A stretch of 64,000 nt of DNA from Apiotrichum sp. Y4204 (GCA_025531455.1 JAMYHL010000054.1:186001-250000), one strand, 5' to 3'; numbered from the stretch's first letter, positions 1-12,912 are shown. Notes: a model not told the origin generated them from the letters alone. A program made the numbers and translations.

Positions 1-3000
1 TTCCCCGTCCTGTGCTGCGGGTTTCCTGCCGTGCACTAGCTGCTCTGCCTTTGCGCTGCCTTGCTCTCCGCCTCTCCTCTCTGCCTCTTCTTGCCCCTAC
101 GATCTTGGGCCACCGTCATTCCCTGTCCCTGAGGTTGAGGATGCCGTCACAGGTGGTGTCCACGAGGACGGTACATGGCTTTAGCTCTGACTCGGTGTCT
201 CCTTTTTGCCCTTTCTGTCTTTCCTTCATTCTTCTCTCTCCTCGTGTTATTAGCTTTGCCCTGCACAGGCTTTATTATTGTTCCTTTGCTCGTACAGTCA
301 ATATTTGCGTTTTTGGCTCAGCGGTTGGTCTTGCTTCCTCTTCATCCCATCCCCCGCGCCCCAGACTGCCCCCCCCCCCCTTTGCAGCCTATTCGTCTGC
401 ACCCCGTTCCCAGTGACCCTATCGTGCTGATTGCCTACCCCCCTCGTGTGCCATGCCTGTGTTCGGTGTTCTCTAAGCGACAAGCGGGCGGAAGCCTTCA
501 GGACCTCTGCTGATCAGCAGTACTGCACTGCTCTTGCGGTACTGTACGGCAAAAGACCGCAAGCCGTGAGAGCAGCTCGTGCAAATGAGGGTGACTGTTC
601 AAGCAGGTCAGGCACAGCTTGTTGGATCCCAGAGCAGGTCGGTGGTAATCCAACCTTGGGCGTCCGTTGTGCTCCTCGCCTCACAGGTATTGCTGGTGCT
701 GGTTGTAAAACCTGTACAGCGGCGGCGCCCACCTGGGCACCGACTGCTGCATAGCCCTAATTGCGGCCTCCTTATCCATTACTCTCCCGCTTTTGTTGGG
801 TCAAGTTCTCCGAGTTTCTCATCTCCCATGTGTCACTTAGATGCATGCAGTGTCGGGGAGGTTGCCAAGCCATCAGCGCCATTGCGAGATCACGGTTTAG
901 TTGTGTTTTTCCGCTGTTCTTCTGTTCTGGATATTCTATGAGGCATGATTGCATGGACAATTGACATGAGATGTCTCGGACCTGTTGTCCATGGAAGATT
1001 GACAGGTTGCACTCGGGGCGCGTGCACGGACGGGCGGACGGTCGGGGTGGCTTGAGCTCTTGAGCCCTCCGCTCCCTGAGGATCGACCCGCTCGGATCGG
1101 CAGATCGTCCCTCCATTCGTCCACACACCCTCTTTTGCCGATTCACAATCACAATAACAAGCCCAGATCGGATCACCCATCGTGGCCGGCGTGTGCGGGT
1201 GTGCGTGCGTGTGGGTCTGTGAGCAGTACGTAGTGGTATGGTCGCACATTCTCCTGACACAGTTCTGTCACTTCTGGGCTAGTGCACCTGCCCTGCCCTC
1301 AACAGCTCTGGGCCCTCAAGGGCTCGGGAACATGACTCTGCTCAGAGAACGCCACGGTACAAGGGGGTGGAGTGCGACTCTGTTAAGCAATTTTCCTTAG
1401 ACGCCGGTGGCTCTCAGCCCGACTGGCAACGGGCCAACCAGACTGTCTCTGAGAACTGTCGAAGGCCAGAGGTGCACCGTGAGTACGTTTGCGGAGTCCT
1501 GTGATCTGTCCCCCTCGAGTATCAGCAAACTAATGCCCGTCAGCCGGCAGCATCAGCCCAGTGATCACTTCATCAGCTGCCAGTCTGTGGCCAGGGGGGG
1601 GGATGTGCCCTGGGTCTCGCTTTGGACCGAGCGAGGAGGTGACGAGCTGGGAAATCTGCAGCAGCAGGGCACAGGGTCACCCAACTTTATTTTCTCCAAG
1701 AGTACGTACTCGCTACGGGTCAGCGCGTCCACGGCACGGCGGCGACAACATTCTTCAGGGAAGCAAGGAGAACACGATACGCACTGTACTCGGCTATTGC
1801 GAGGGTATGGGAGAGGCAGACGAGCAGAGAGGAGACTGCTCCAGGAGAGTGAGGCAATTTAGGAGGAGAGGGAGAAAAGGCACAATCAGCAACGAGAAAT
1901 GAGTGGATGCCGTGGGTGCTGGTCAGCTACCACAGCGAACGCCCGTCCGGGACCTGTCGTTGACCTGTAGCGTTATGCCATCAATCAGAATGTGATCGAG
2001 AGGCGAAAGGACTTCTCATGGTTGACCGTGACACCCAATCATCCACCGCGAACAACGCTGACTACCTAACTGCCTTGCCGGCCGGCGGCAACCGCCTCGG
2101 GAAAACTGGTTAGCCCACACGACTGGAGTCTGCTACGGACGAAGCTCACAGCCCCAAACTCTGGGCTCAAAATTTACTTGCCTCAAGCAGTACCTGCTGT
2201 TCGTACAGTGTGCGACATGGTCGGCTCCAAGCTCCATCGATCTTTTAGGCCGCGTGTTGCGTTCCGATGGAGGCAAGTTGTGACATGCTGGAGCATTAAA
2301 GATAGGGAAGCCTCTACACACTGTCTTCTCGGCCCCCCTATGTACAGCATAGTTTCACCTCGGAACAGGGTAGTATGCGAGACCCCAAGCGCCGTAGAGA
2401 GTCTGGCCATGTTCCCGTCGGGGGTACAAGTGCGTGCCAACACTCGAGGCCAGTAGAACCTCACTTGCGCGCGATATGCCGTAAACGACTCTCCTCAAAC
2501 TTCTCCTCCTCCACCGCCAGTCCATTCTGTCCTTGTGTCCTTTTCGTGGGCTCCTGGATTCCTGGCAGTACAATAACTCGCATGTACAAAGCCAGACGAC
2601 CTCAGAGTGAAGAGCTTGACGCTTCTCAACTGCCCAACAGAAGTCACAACGTCGGGGATGTGGCGTCATAGTACCGGTTGCCACGCAACAGCTCCACAAA
2701 CGACAATGGCTCCAGTGGGATCAATCATATTGTAGTAGCCTCGGCAACTCGGCACCTCGGCAGCTCCAGAGTGCGTCAGTCACCCTGTGTATCCCATTCT
2801 CTGCTCACATTCCTGTTCATGCCGCGCCAGTGCGCCAGTCCTGAAGTGCTCCGTTTGATCCCATTATCAGTTAGACCGCATTATGCATCCTTCGTCTCCA
2901 AACAATTGGGCAGTGTGGTCCTGGTCCCATGCCACCGCCCACCCATCGGTCCACATGCGGTCCACACCTTGAAGCAACCAATTGCGCACAGCTGCAAACA

Positions 3001-6000
3001 ATAAAGTAAAACGTTCCAACCTTGCGTCCCCGCCGTGTCGTGGCGTCGAGGGTCGCAGGTTCAAGTGACTGATTAGCTGTCGGGTGCTGTGACTTACCAG
3101 CCCGGTTCCCTTCATAGCTCTAAAACAAGCTTCCAATGATGCTACACAGCACAAACGAATGGCAGCCTCTCTTCCCGTAACTCAGAATGGCATCCTCCAT
3201 AGTTGTTTAAAGCCAGACTGGTTACCGGACGGTTATCCACAGGTCTCAGTGCTCCTTGCGTCCTGTTGCCCTCCTGCAGGAACGAGGTCACTCACCCAGT
3301 TCCTTCTACCCCAGCCTCGGTCTACCTCTCCAGGAAGCCATTTTACATGCCGTAATGACAGAGCACCCTTCAACTTTCCTGGGGCCTCGACACGGGCAGG
3401 TGAAGTAACAGGGAAGTCGGTGATAGGGTTGGGTATGCTTACGCCCTAATGTACACTGCCCCCGGTCCAAAAGCGGACCATCGTCATTCCTTTTTGTCTC
3501 GCAACTGGCTCCTGGTGGACCGACCGATTGGCCGAAGGGTTTCTGGGGTAAAGCGAGATTAGTGGCTCCACAACCCCAGCGCACCAGGCGGTCGTGCTTG
3601 ATCGTGATTGAGCAGACAAAGGGCTGCACGACTAGCCAAATCATCCAATACAGCCATCATCACAGCAACGATTCCCATGGGCAATTGTACAGTACAAGTA
3701 CGCAAGTGTTTCATCCACTGGGAAAAACTCTAGTCCCGACTGACATTTCCGCGGCAAACCAAACAGCATTGATAGAAGGGCAGAGGGTGTTCTCCAAGCT
3801 ACGCCCAACATGAGCGTCGGACCTGATCGCGTGTGGTTGGACGGGGAAAGAATATGCCAGCGATCGAACCTGTTTTGCCTTGTCGCGAGCCGTTACAAGA
3901 TCCAATGATTGTGTAATTCTTGTCTGGGGCGGGGAGAGTTTGTTGACGATTGGTGACATATGCGGGAAGCCTTGAAGGTTTCATACCAAAGTGAGAGGAG
4001 GAAAGAGGGGGCCCAGAGGGCAGGAGCAGACCCTCCCAGTTGCGTTTGCTGTGCGCATACGCTGTCAGGACACCACCCTGGGTCAGGTCCCAACAAGCAT
4101 GTCTCAGCGGCACATAACGTACAGCATTTACGTACTTCACTGAGGCCGGGCTACAAAGGTTCCGAGCCAATGGAACGCGACAAAGCTCTCCATCCCCAAA
4201 CCCAGGGAATGCTCGGAACACAGGGTGCTCGGCGTCAATTCAGGCACCGCACAGTCTGACAGATATAGCCTTTACGTTGAGGTCCCACAAGAAGGAACCA
4301 TATCTAGGTCCGCCCGGTCGCCGTCGTACCTGTCCGACGCCGAAGGGGCACAAGTCACCTGCCCAAAAGAGATCTTGAAAGTCTTCCCAGGTAAAGAATG
4401 AGGTTGCTCTGGATGTTTCATCATGTGTGGTCGGTGGGCCGTACTGGGTGACAAAGTGAGCAATGGGGTGTGCACCATCAGCAGTCAGAAATGATCCATC
4501 AACGCGAGGTTTATGGCAAACCCGGCGCCACATCAGGTCATGAAAGGGAACGACATGGAAAACGCCAGTAATGGCATTGGGCGCGTGCCGTACGTAGGTC
4601 AGGCTGCTTCTATGACACCCTGTCTTCAGCTCCACAACCTTGAAACCTTCTTCGATAAGCGATGGTTGCCGGACAATGCGGTGTCTTCATTTCATTATCG
4701 ATGGTCAAGAGAGCGCGTGGAGAACACCAATCAACATGCAACCAATTGAGCGAAGTGCGACTTGCCGGGATGATATTGAAACACGATAAACAAAGTTGTT
4801 CGGGAGCGAGCGCACAGTAGGGGTAGGTCCCGAAAGCCAGCGACTCATCTCCGAACGGGAACAATCTGTGCCAGTTTGTTGAGGTGGACCAAATGGCGCC
4901 AAGTGGGGCATGGTCGGCGACTACGGCATGGGCATCTGGACCTGTTCCACAGGCGTCTTTCGACGAAAGAGTCGCAGGTGTTGGCCTGGTACCGTCCAGA
5001 GTACCGACGGAACTTGTCCCGATAAGTCGTGGAAGTGGAGCGTTTCAGCTTGCTCGATTGCTTGATTCGGCAAACAACTCGTTGCTGCCCACCAGCTCCA
5101 GTTTACGCGTTTTGCTTTATAGATGCTGTGCACTCCGACTCCACACTCCGAGGATTGCGGGTCTGCCCAGTTCGCCACTCTGGACTTCTTCCGTATCGCA
5201 GGATGGGCAATCGGTGCCATCTCTAAGCGTGTACGGCATTCTGGGCAACGACCGAACGGCAGATATTAACTTCTAGGAAGCAGCAATTAACGATTGTGGA
5301 AGCTGTGGCTATACAGATCAAGGTCCAGCTTTCCGTAGGTCGGTATTCCTCAACGACACTGCCACAAAGAAGCCGTGCCACATAGATTAACATACCTCGT
5401 ACAGCCTCAGATCACATATCGTTAGTCGACTCACACCAAGCCATACTGAAATCACCAATGTCTCACTGCTTCCGGGAGACTTCGAATCGCCACAGGGCAG
5501 GGAGAAGATACGGAAAATTCACGTAGGAGCTGGCCAGAAGGCTTAAGACTTCGTTGAAGTTAAACACTGGGAAACTAAGTGCCAATCTGAGTCCCATGCG
5601 GCCTGTCACTAGCTCCGCGCTGTTCGCATCCCGAAGTCATCTCAAAGGCTAATCTGAAAGACGCGCAATTACTGTTACGCTAACTGCTGACGTTCCAGAC
5701 CCCACGGTCGTGTTACCTCGGCAACGACGTCGGGAACATAACCGTCGGGGAGGACCAGTGGATCTGATTCAGCGGCTAGCTGCAATAATTGTCAACAAAT
5801 GTGGCGCTCCGTGAATTTATGGAGCGCGACCATCGACGACACGTCCTTTGGCGCTAAGATGTCATTAGGCTTGAGGATGCGTTCAGACCGGATGCCGCCG
5901 GGTGAGTCCAGCCGCGATGCCACTTTGTCAGACGTTTCTCAAATCTACAGATCCTCAACGATCTCTTTCCAGATCGGAATGTTTATGGTTCTGTCTTCTT

Positions 6001-6678
6001 CAACGAGGAGAGGCAGAACGTGCAGCTGTGGTAGACTGTCACAATACCCTCGAAGGCAGTTTGAGTGTGTCATGAACATTGGGGCAACATATATCTCGCG
6101 TGTCGCCTTTCTTAGGTGACATGAAGTGCTAAGAATGCCCGTGGGAACAGGGAGACCGTGGCACGATTCCTTGCCACGGCGGTTGGGGGAGGGGGGGGGG
6201 GTTCCACATCCGATCTGACTTTCTCGAGGCACCGCGGGCCCCAGGACGGCATGAACAGGAGGCGCGCGGGGCACACCCAGAGGGTATAAGCAGCACAATG
6301 GTCGTCGCCCATATGGTAACCATAATGAGCACGTTCGTACTGACAGCCTTCTTGTAACTCGCTCCAACTCGAGCTTTTGAGTGCTCTCGTGTTGTTATCA
6401 GCATCTGACATCAAGAAAGATGCTCGACCCGGTTGACGCTGAACACATGTGCCACACATGATGACCTCCACACCTCCACCACTCCACTCGGAGATATCCG
6501 ACATTCCGACTGACACAGCACGACCGACTCCATCGACTCTCTCAACTTGTGCAGTAACCAGTAGCCGCCCAAGGCATATGCTGCTGCCCACTCAGCTCGA
6601 AACGACGTCAATATATCACAGGACCGCATGCGAACAGAATTGTGATGTGTGTCCTCTTGCTCATCACAAACGTCCACC
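1..6678. other. Gene-poor left flank
   Basis: No reading frame here combines an ATG, C/G-ending codons and recognisable protein features. The first 500 bases are pyrimidine-rich with a run of C near 371-380, like the leader of a gene lying outside the window, but no coding start can be fixed. Open frames of 60-160 codons occur on both strands and look like chance. One stretch on the minus strand (about 4330-4635) reads somewhat like protein and is listed separately. A G-rich run lies near 6182-6201. Confidence 0.5.
4330..4635 (-). pseudogene. Possible exon or gene remnant, unrecognised
   Basis: On the minus strand about 100 codons read as an aromatic-rich peptide that includes the stretches VVPFHDLMWRR and FFTWEDFQDLFWAGD. 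The frame ends at CAG followed by a possible splice donor GTACGA. Upstream, the continuation breaks into different frames and no ATG-led model could be assembled, so this is either one exon of a gene I could not resolve or a decayed copy. Codon choice is less C/G-biased than in the confident genes. I do not recognise the family. Confidence 0.2.
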
Positions 6679-8412
6679 ATGGGGTCCGACATACGATGCA
6701 CGCCCGACTACGCGTCGTATCTCTCATCTGAGGCAAAGAATCGAGCGCGCTCACAGCTCAAGGAGCTGCGACCGTACTTCGACATGCCTGGTATGATTAG
6801 CGTAAGTGACGGGAAGGATAAGGGGAAGCTTGTATCAGAAGGCTCGTTCGGCTGAGCTCAGTTTGGCGGCGGGTATCCCCATCCCTCGACGTGGCCTGTG
6901 AATGGCATGACGCTGTCGATCCCATTCGCGAACGAGTCAGTTTTCATCCCCGGTTACAACAGTGAGTGATCAACCTAGGCATTCCTCTTACAATCAGCGC
7001 CGACACCGGACAAGCTTCTCCCTCTCAGGGACTACACCCCTCTGGGCAAGAATGCCCCGCTCTCGAGCGATCTGGGCACGGAGCTGCAATACGGCAAGAC
7101 GTACGGCGCGCCCACCTTTGTCGAATGGCTGAAGGAACATGTGCGCCGGGTCCACAACCCGCCAAACGATGGATGGGAGGTCCTGAACACTGCTGGAAAC
7201 ACAGATGGCTCAGACGGTATCCTGCGCTGTCTGTTTGAGCGCGGCGACTCTCTGCTTGTGGAAGAGTTCGGTGAGCGGCGAGATAAAGTTCGAGGCTGAC
7301 AACTCAGCGTACCCCGGCGTGCTGACTGCGGCCAAGACCCAACGTATCAATGCAGTTGGCGTGGCGATGGACGGAGAGGGCATCCTCCCTGAAGCCCTAG
7401 ACGAGACGATGGCCACTTGGGATGAGGAGGCCCGTGGATCTCGCAAGCCGCGTGTTCTCCTCATGGTGCCGTGAGTGAACTTCTACAGTTCTTTAAATGA
7501 CTCGAAAGGACATGCTCCAACCCCACTGGAGTGACCATCCCCGAAAAGCGCAAGCGAGAGTTGTACGAACTCTGTCGCAAATGGGGTCTCCTGCTTGTAG
7601 AAGATGATCCTTGTGAGCAGTCAAGTCTGATCTCAGCTCCGTGATCACACCACTCACACGGCCAGACTGCTTTCTCCAGATCCGACCCAACGGCGCCGCG
7701 TCTCCAATCATTTCGTCATTCCTCTCCATGGATGTAGACGGGCGAGTGATTCGACTCGACTCGTTCTCCAAAATCGTGGCCCCGGGATCGCGGTGTGGCT
7801 GGCTCACGGGCCCGAAACCAATCGTTGATAGCATCATGACTCGGAGCGAGGCCAGCACTGTGAGTACTGAGTTTCCAACAAACTGACGATCAGCAATGTC
7901 CCTCGGGTTTCTCTGTTAGCGCCATCTCGGGTGTCCTTCAAGCGTGGGGCAGTCACGAGGGCTTTGAGCAGCGATACCTGCCTCACATATCCAGTAAGTT
8001 TGAAGGCGACTGACCACGGAGGAGCTGGCTGACGACAGACATCTACAAGGAGCGGTGTTTGACGATGATTCGCCTGTTCGAGACGCACCTCCCTCGCGCC
8101 GCGTGCGAGTGGCCCGAGGGGAGCGGCGGCATGTTCCTGTGGGTGCGAATCAAGGCCGAGTCGCACCCCGACATCGCGTCGTTGCAGCCTGCGGAGGTGG
8201 CAGACCGCGTGTTCCAGCGCTGTATCAGCCAGCTCGTCCTTACGGCGCCGTCAATGTACTTCAAGGCGCCTGGAGAACGTAAGTGGACAAAGGAACAAGA
8301 GGCGAAGCGCATTTTCCTGCGTCTCTGCTTCGCGACGCCAACCACGGAGGAGATGGAGGAAGGCGTGAAGCGCCTAGCGAGGGCACTGAAGGCTGAGTGG
8401 AAGATGGAGTGA
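6679..8412 (+). CDS. Aro8-like aromatic / 2-aminoadipate aminotransferase
   Basis: PLP-dependent class I/II aminotransferase of the Aro8/Kat2 group, which moves amino groups between aromatic amino acids, kynurenine or 2-aminoadipate and 2-oxo acids. The model has eight exons (6679-6801, 6862-6961, 6998-7270, 7308-7470, 7509-7612, 7666-7859, 7894-7993, 8039-8412) giving 476 residues, the usual length. Visible landmarks are PGMISFGGGYP near the N-terminus, the cofactor-loop stretch NTAGNTDG, SNPTGVT, VEDDPY and the Schiff-base lysine in SFSKIVAPGSR. No targeting peptide is seen, so it is probably cytosolic. The chosen ATG gives the conserved N-terminal spacing. The gene sits about 1 kb upstream of a SUGCT-type CoA-transferase on the same strand, which favours a 2-aminoadipate or kynurenine role. 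Substrate choice cannot be read from the sequence, and several paralogues are usual in fungi. Confidence 0.9.
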
Positions 8413-9401
8413 GACTGTTTCTCGGCTTGTGTAGCCTTCAAGATTGCTCCGTACTGTCACATGTAGCCGTATTGTCGCAACTGAAGCACTTGTCGTAGGG
8501 TTACCAGCTGCGGAAGGTCAGAACTATAGTGGAACACGAGCACTGCGTTGATGATTATGGACAATCTGTGAATTCCGCGTCGACCTTGTTATCGAGTTAT
8601 GCAATCTCACGGACGCCACACGCATCAGCAGGGTACCCGGATCAGGTGGACGGAACTCGCTGCCAATACCAGTGTGTTGACCGCCATATTGAGCAATGCG
8701 AACGCCTGTTGCCGAAGCGGCAGGCCGATGTCGAGATCCGTATGCCGTGTTACGCGAGGCGGCTGCTCGCGCCACCATATCATCAGCATCTATTATCATG
8801 ACTTCATTCAGAGTCATGCTCACTTTGCTGATTCCAATGCGCGCGCAGACTATTATCCACGGGTACTGTTGATGGCCTCGCTAGATGATGCCAAGATGCG
8901 AATTGTCCCTGCGGTGGTGTGCAGACGACTGTCGGCTTGGATCGGCTGGAACGCTGGAAATCGGCCGCCAAAATGCGGCAATCTGTGTCGCTTATGACTG
9001 ATAGCCTCGCTTAGCCCGCCTAGCGTCGCCAAGGTTATCCCATTCTCCCAGTAAACTCCTGAGCTCCTGAATCACTCCACTGTCGTGTGGTCGTGAGGCC
9101 CATTCAGACATGCAGAGGGCCGGCATGTCGGCTTTCGGGAGCGGTTTCCGTGGAGCTACGGAACTGGGTGTGTGGGGATGCGCATCAGTGGTGGGTGAAC
9201 ACCTGAGAATATCCGTTGGGGGGTGGAGAGGCACAATGGTGGTGTGGATAGACCGGAGCTGGAGTTTCGGCGACTCGATGATGATGGCTTGACGACCAAC
9301 GAGTATCATCTACCTCGGAGTTGTTTCTGTTCAAATATAACCTTGTTATCCGCTCTCTTGCTACTTTTCACCATACCCATCTTTTAACCATCCGTCAAAA
9401 C
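8413..9401. other. Spacer between aminotransferase and CoA-transferase
   Basis: About 990 bases without a convincing gene. It should hold the 3' end of the aminotransferase transcript and the promoter of the CoA-transferase. A TATA-like string (AAATATAACC) lies about 65 bases before the downstream ATG. Short open frames on both strands have no coding bias. Confidence 0.5.
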
Positions 9402-11000
9402 ATGTTTGCTGGCGCTATCGGACTCCGTTCACTTGCCTCGGGCTCGCGCGCGACCCGCTATGTCATCACCTCCGGGCGCCGCTCGTATTCGGTCGCCGTT
9501 GACGAGCGTCCCCTCGCGGGCATCAAGGTCGTTGACCTCACCCGTGTCCTCGCCGGTCCTACAGCTACTATGATGCTTGTGAGTGGATTCTGCAGAGGGC
9601 AAACAGGAACATTCAGCTGACCGTCCACAGTCCGACCTTGGCGGTTCGTACCCACCCCCTCGCTCGTGTATCACCCACTTACCCGTCAGCCGATGTCATC
9701 AAGATCGAGTCCCCTACCGGAGACGACACGCGCCATTGGGCTCCTCCCTCGGCGAAGGTCAAGGAGGGAGAGGCCGTGCCCCGCCGTGACCTTCCTGGAG
9801 AGTCGGCTTACTTTATGCAGGCCAACCGCAACAAGCGCTCGTGAGTGGTTGCGGGATGCTTTTAACAGTCGTGTGAGCTCGAACTGACCAGTTAGGGTTA
9901 CCCTCAACCTCAAGACCAAGGAAGGCCAGGCTATCATCCACCGCATGATCAAGGATGCCGACGTGCTTATGGAGAACTACGTTCCGGGCAAGCTGGACAA
10001 GTTCGGTCTTAGCTACGAGCAGGTTTCCAAGATCAACCCCCGCATCATCTACTGCTCCGTCACTGGTGAGTGCAAGCTGTTCGATTTGAGCTGACCGTTA
10101 GGTTACGGTTCGACTGGCCCCTACGCCTCGGCGCCCGGCTACGACGTCGTCATTGAGGCGGAGGCTGGTCTCATGCACATCACTGGCGAGCGCGGCGGTA
10201 CCCCCGTGAAGGTCGGTGTTGCCGTCACCGACATCCTTACCGGACACTACGCCCACGCTGGCGTCCTCGCCGCTCTGATCAAGCGCGGCAAGACTGGAAA
10301 GGGCTCGCGCGTTGAGTGTTCGCTCTTCGAGTCGCAGATCGCCTCGCTCGCCAACATTGGCGCCAACTACCTCATCGCCGGCCAGGAGGCTACCCGTTGG
10401 GGCACCTCGCACCCCTCCATTGTTCCGTACCAGGTCTTCCCCACCAAGGACTCGTACATTATGCTTTCCGCCGGCAACGACAGGCAGTTCGGTATTCTCT
10501 GCGGTGCCGACGTCTTTAACCGTCCTGAGTGGACCACCGACGACCGCTTCGCGACCAACGCTCAGCGTGTTGCCAATCGTGAGCTCATGGTAGAGCTCAT
10601 CAGCGGTGTCCTTGGTCAGGCGACTACTGAGGAGTGGGTGAAGCGTCTCACTGGCAAGGGCCTCCCCTTCGCCCCTATCAACAACATTGCCCAGACCTTT
10701 GCCCATCCCCAGGCCAAGGCCCGCGGTGTTGTTGAGGAGGTCGAGCACCCCCGTGCTGGAAAGATCAAGCTCGCCGCCGCGGCCGTCACCTACGACGGCG
10801 AGAAGCCAAAGGTGAGTCTTTGCTGGCCTAGTGTTGGCAGATCGACAGATCGTCGCATCCCTGTGGAGGAACCCTTGCTGACCCCGAAACAGATCTACCG
10901 CCCGCCGCCCTACCTCGGCGAGCACACCAACGAGGTCCTCTCCGAGTTTGGCTACTCTCCCGAGGACATTGAGTCGTTCCGCAAGACCGGCGCCGTGTAA
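9402..11000 (+). CDS. Mitochondrial class III CoA-transferase (SUGCT/CaiB-BaiF type)
   Basis: Family III CoA-transferase, closest in layout to succinyl-CoA:glutarate (hydroxymethylglutarate) CoA-transferase, which re-activates free dicarboxylic acids in mitochondria. Six exons (9402-9578, 9631-9643, 9690-9840, 9896-10065, 10102-10811, 10893-11000) give 442 residues. Exon 2 is only 13 bases and its downstream intron has an unusual GTTCGT donor, yet the frame SDLG-ADVIKIE requires it. The first 30 residues are Arg/Ser-rich with no acidic residues, typical of a mitochondrial presequence. Next come the family hallmarks PLAGIKVVDLTRVLAGP, DVIKIE, NRNKRS, YGSTGPYA and VGVAVTDILTG, where the Asp is the expected catalytic residue. 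GTSHPSIVPYQ and GNDRQF follow. Codon bias is very strong, suggesting high expression. The exact CoA donor and acceptor are inferred from family resemblance only. Confidence 0.92.
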
Positions 11001-11465
11001 AATCCCACTTGTCACCATCACCACACCCAATCACCTCATCGACCCTATCTGATATCGTACTCATTGTTTGTCTCGGGCCTATGTGCGCATCTGCATGCAA
11101 CCTCATTAATGTACACACTAAACTGTGTGATCTGCGACGCTAGTACTGCGCCCAGGGACGTGCTTCTGAATGACGCCACTGGTGATCTGGTGCAGCTTCT
11201 CCGCAGCTCGTCGGGATGTTGTTTCCTTCTCGGTTGCGGTCCAGTCATCTCTCTCAGCTGGACTGTCTTCCTTCCTTCCCTCATATCCTTATTGCTCGGT
11301 GTGTGATATTGCATCCTTGGAGCCTTGGGCTAGGGACCAGTAGAATAGTAGGTCGGTGGCAATACTAAAGGCCACCTCTTCCTCCGTGATCTTTACTCTC
11401 GTCTCTCATCTTCCTTCTCACTCACTTTTCACTTGCTCCACTTACCTTCTTCTTGAACCGGAAAC
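11001..11465. other. Spacer before the RRM gene
   Basis: Contains the 3' untranslated part of the CoA-transferase and, from about 11370, a pyrimidine-rich stretch (TCTCGTCTCTCATCTTCC) just ahead of the next ATG that looks like a 5' leader. No other gene is seen. Confidence 0.5.
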
Positions 11466-12912
11466 ATGTCCGACACGTCCTCTCAGTCCTCTCCCGATCG
11501 CGATCACGAGGATTCTGGAGATGTGAGTACTTCCCTACTTGACTGATCGGGGCGGTGATGAGAACAAGACGGATGAGCGTGGGGGGAATGATCCTCCATT
11601 TCTATCACATTTCTTTGATGCTTTCTGAGCTCCGGTCTCTTCTTAATAGGGGTCCCTCTATCCTCTGTTTTTCTGCTCCCTTCTGTTATCAACTCGGCTT
11701 ACAGCCAGAACACGTCCCGCTCGCCTTCGTGCACTGGTCGTCGCCCCCTCACCCCTGACAACGACTCGACCCGTCCTGAGGACGCCGATCACAGCACGGA
11801 CTGGCCCCCCTCTGTGAGTCAGAAATGCTCGTCGCACTGTTAACACTTAGCCTTCGAAGAGTTCCGAGTCGTCGCAACTTTCCGGCAATGCCGTGCCTTT
11901 CACTCCGAGGAAGGCGGTCTCTGAGCGTGGGCACAAGGACAAGGAGCCTCACAATGAACTTCGTCCTGTGCCCGTCCATGACAACCCCAAGCCCCGCCAA
12001 CATAACGAGCTGATCCCCTTCACGGTTCTCCAAGTTTCTGACCTTCACTGGGTGGGTCCGCTTTCACTCTTCGTGCTGATCCGAGTTCACCTCCGATGCG
12101 GATCTAGTCCGTGCGGGGGTGGTGGCCAATGTCCCTCTGTCAGCTAAGGACATCACCTTCCTTGAACACAAATGCAATGGCAAGAGCAAGGGGTAGGCCA
12201 GAGTCTCCACTCTCACTGACCGTAGTACTGCTTTCATCAAGTGCCACTCAACTGAATTCATGATGCGCCTCCTCAAATGGTTCGAGACCCAGTGAGTAGA
12301 GGCAGTCAGTATTGCTTATCACCAGCGAATTTCAAGGGAAGAAGGTCACCGCCATCGTAGCCCCTAATGTCAATGGTCGTCCTCCTATTCCCCCTCCCAC
12401 ACACGACAAGGACAACACCGATCACACCGTACCTTCTCGTAGTCGGTATATTGCTTCAGTTCTGTTCCCTAACTCGCAGGTGACGGTCACACTCGAGCGC
12501 CTCTCCCTTTCCCGCCTACCAACTCACATGGTGGCGTCAACTTCAATCGTGTTCCGCTCCACCATCGCCAGCAGGTGCAGCAAATGCAACACGCTGGATT
12601 TCTCAACTCCGCCAACAGCACCGCGAAGTCCACGTGGGGGAATGTGCCGACTAAGTATTCCAAGGCCAAGTCGTTCCCCGAAGCTCCTCGCAGGAAGGTT
12701 GTGGGTACGTGCATTGTGGCAGGCCAATGCTGAGACTAGGGATCAATCCAGTTGCGTACCCTGCCGGTGAGCAGCAAGCCCCAAGAATCAAGTACTCACT
12801 CCCAGCTGATCCAGCTATTGTCTGGCAGCAAGCGCCTGTGGACTATGGTGAACAATCATCCGGGACAGCACTGACGACAGGCCGCAACACTCACTGGCGC
12901 ACCCAGATATAG
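11466..12912 (+). CDS. RRM protein resembling CFIm68/CPSF6
   Basis: Predicted RNA-binding protein of 348 residues from eight exons (11466-11522, 11709-11813, 11851-12051, 12086-12192, 12226-12291, 12326-12438, 12480-12704, 12740-12912). The N-terminal ~110 residues are Ser/Asp/Pro-rich and disordered. A divergent RRM follows: VSDLHWFTSDADLVRAG, KDITFLEHKCNGKSKG (an RNP1-like turn), TAFIKCHS and WFETHEFQGKKV. The C-terminal part is Pro/Gln/His-rich (HHRQQVQQMQH). The order of a W-T-D/E-D helix start, NGKSKG and a Pro/Gln tail matches fungal relatives of the large subunit of cleavage factor I, which acts in mRNA 3'-end processing, but the fit is not strong enough for a symbol. The 34-base intron at 12052-12085 is needed to keep the RRM in frame. 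The last intron (12705-12739) is the least certain; without it the protein ends early with a TGA near 12732. Confidence 0.72.

Noticed and set aside
5520..5610. Stretch resembling a 5S rRNA (GAAGTTAAACACTGGG)
   Set aside because: Only a short similarity; the rest of the 5S structure and internal control regions are missing.
10098..11030. 310-codon open frame antisense to the CoA-transferase
   Set aside because: It mirrors the large biased exon of the sense gene. High C/G third positions suppress antisense stops, and the peptide has no sensible start or domain.
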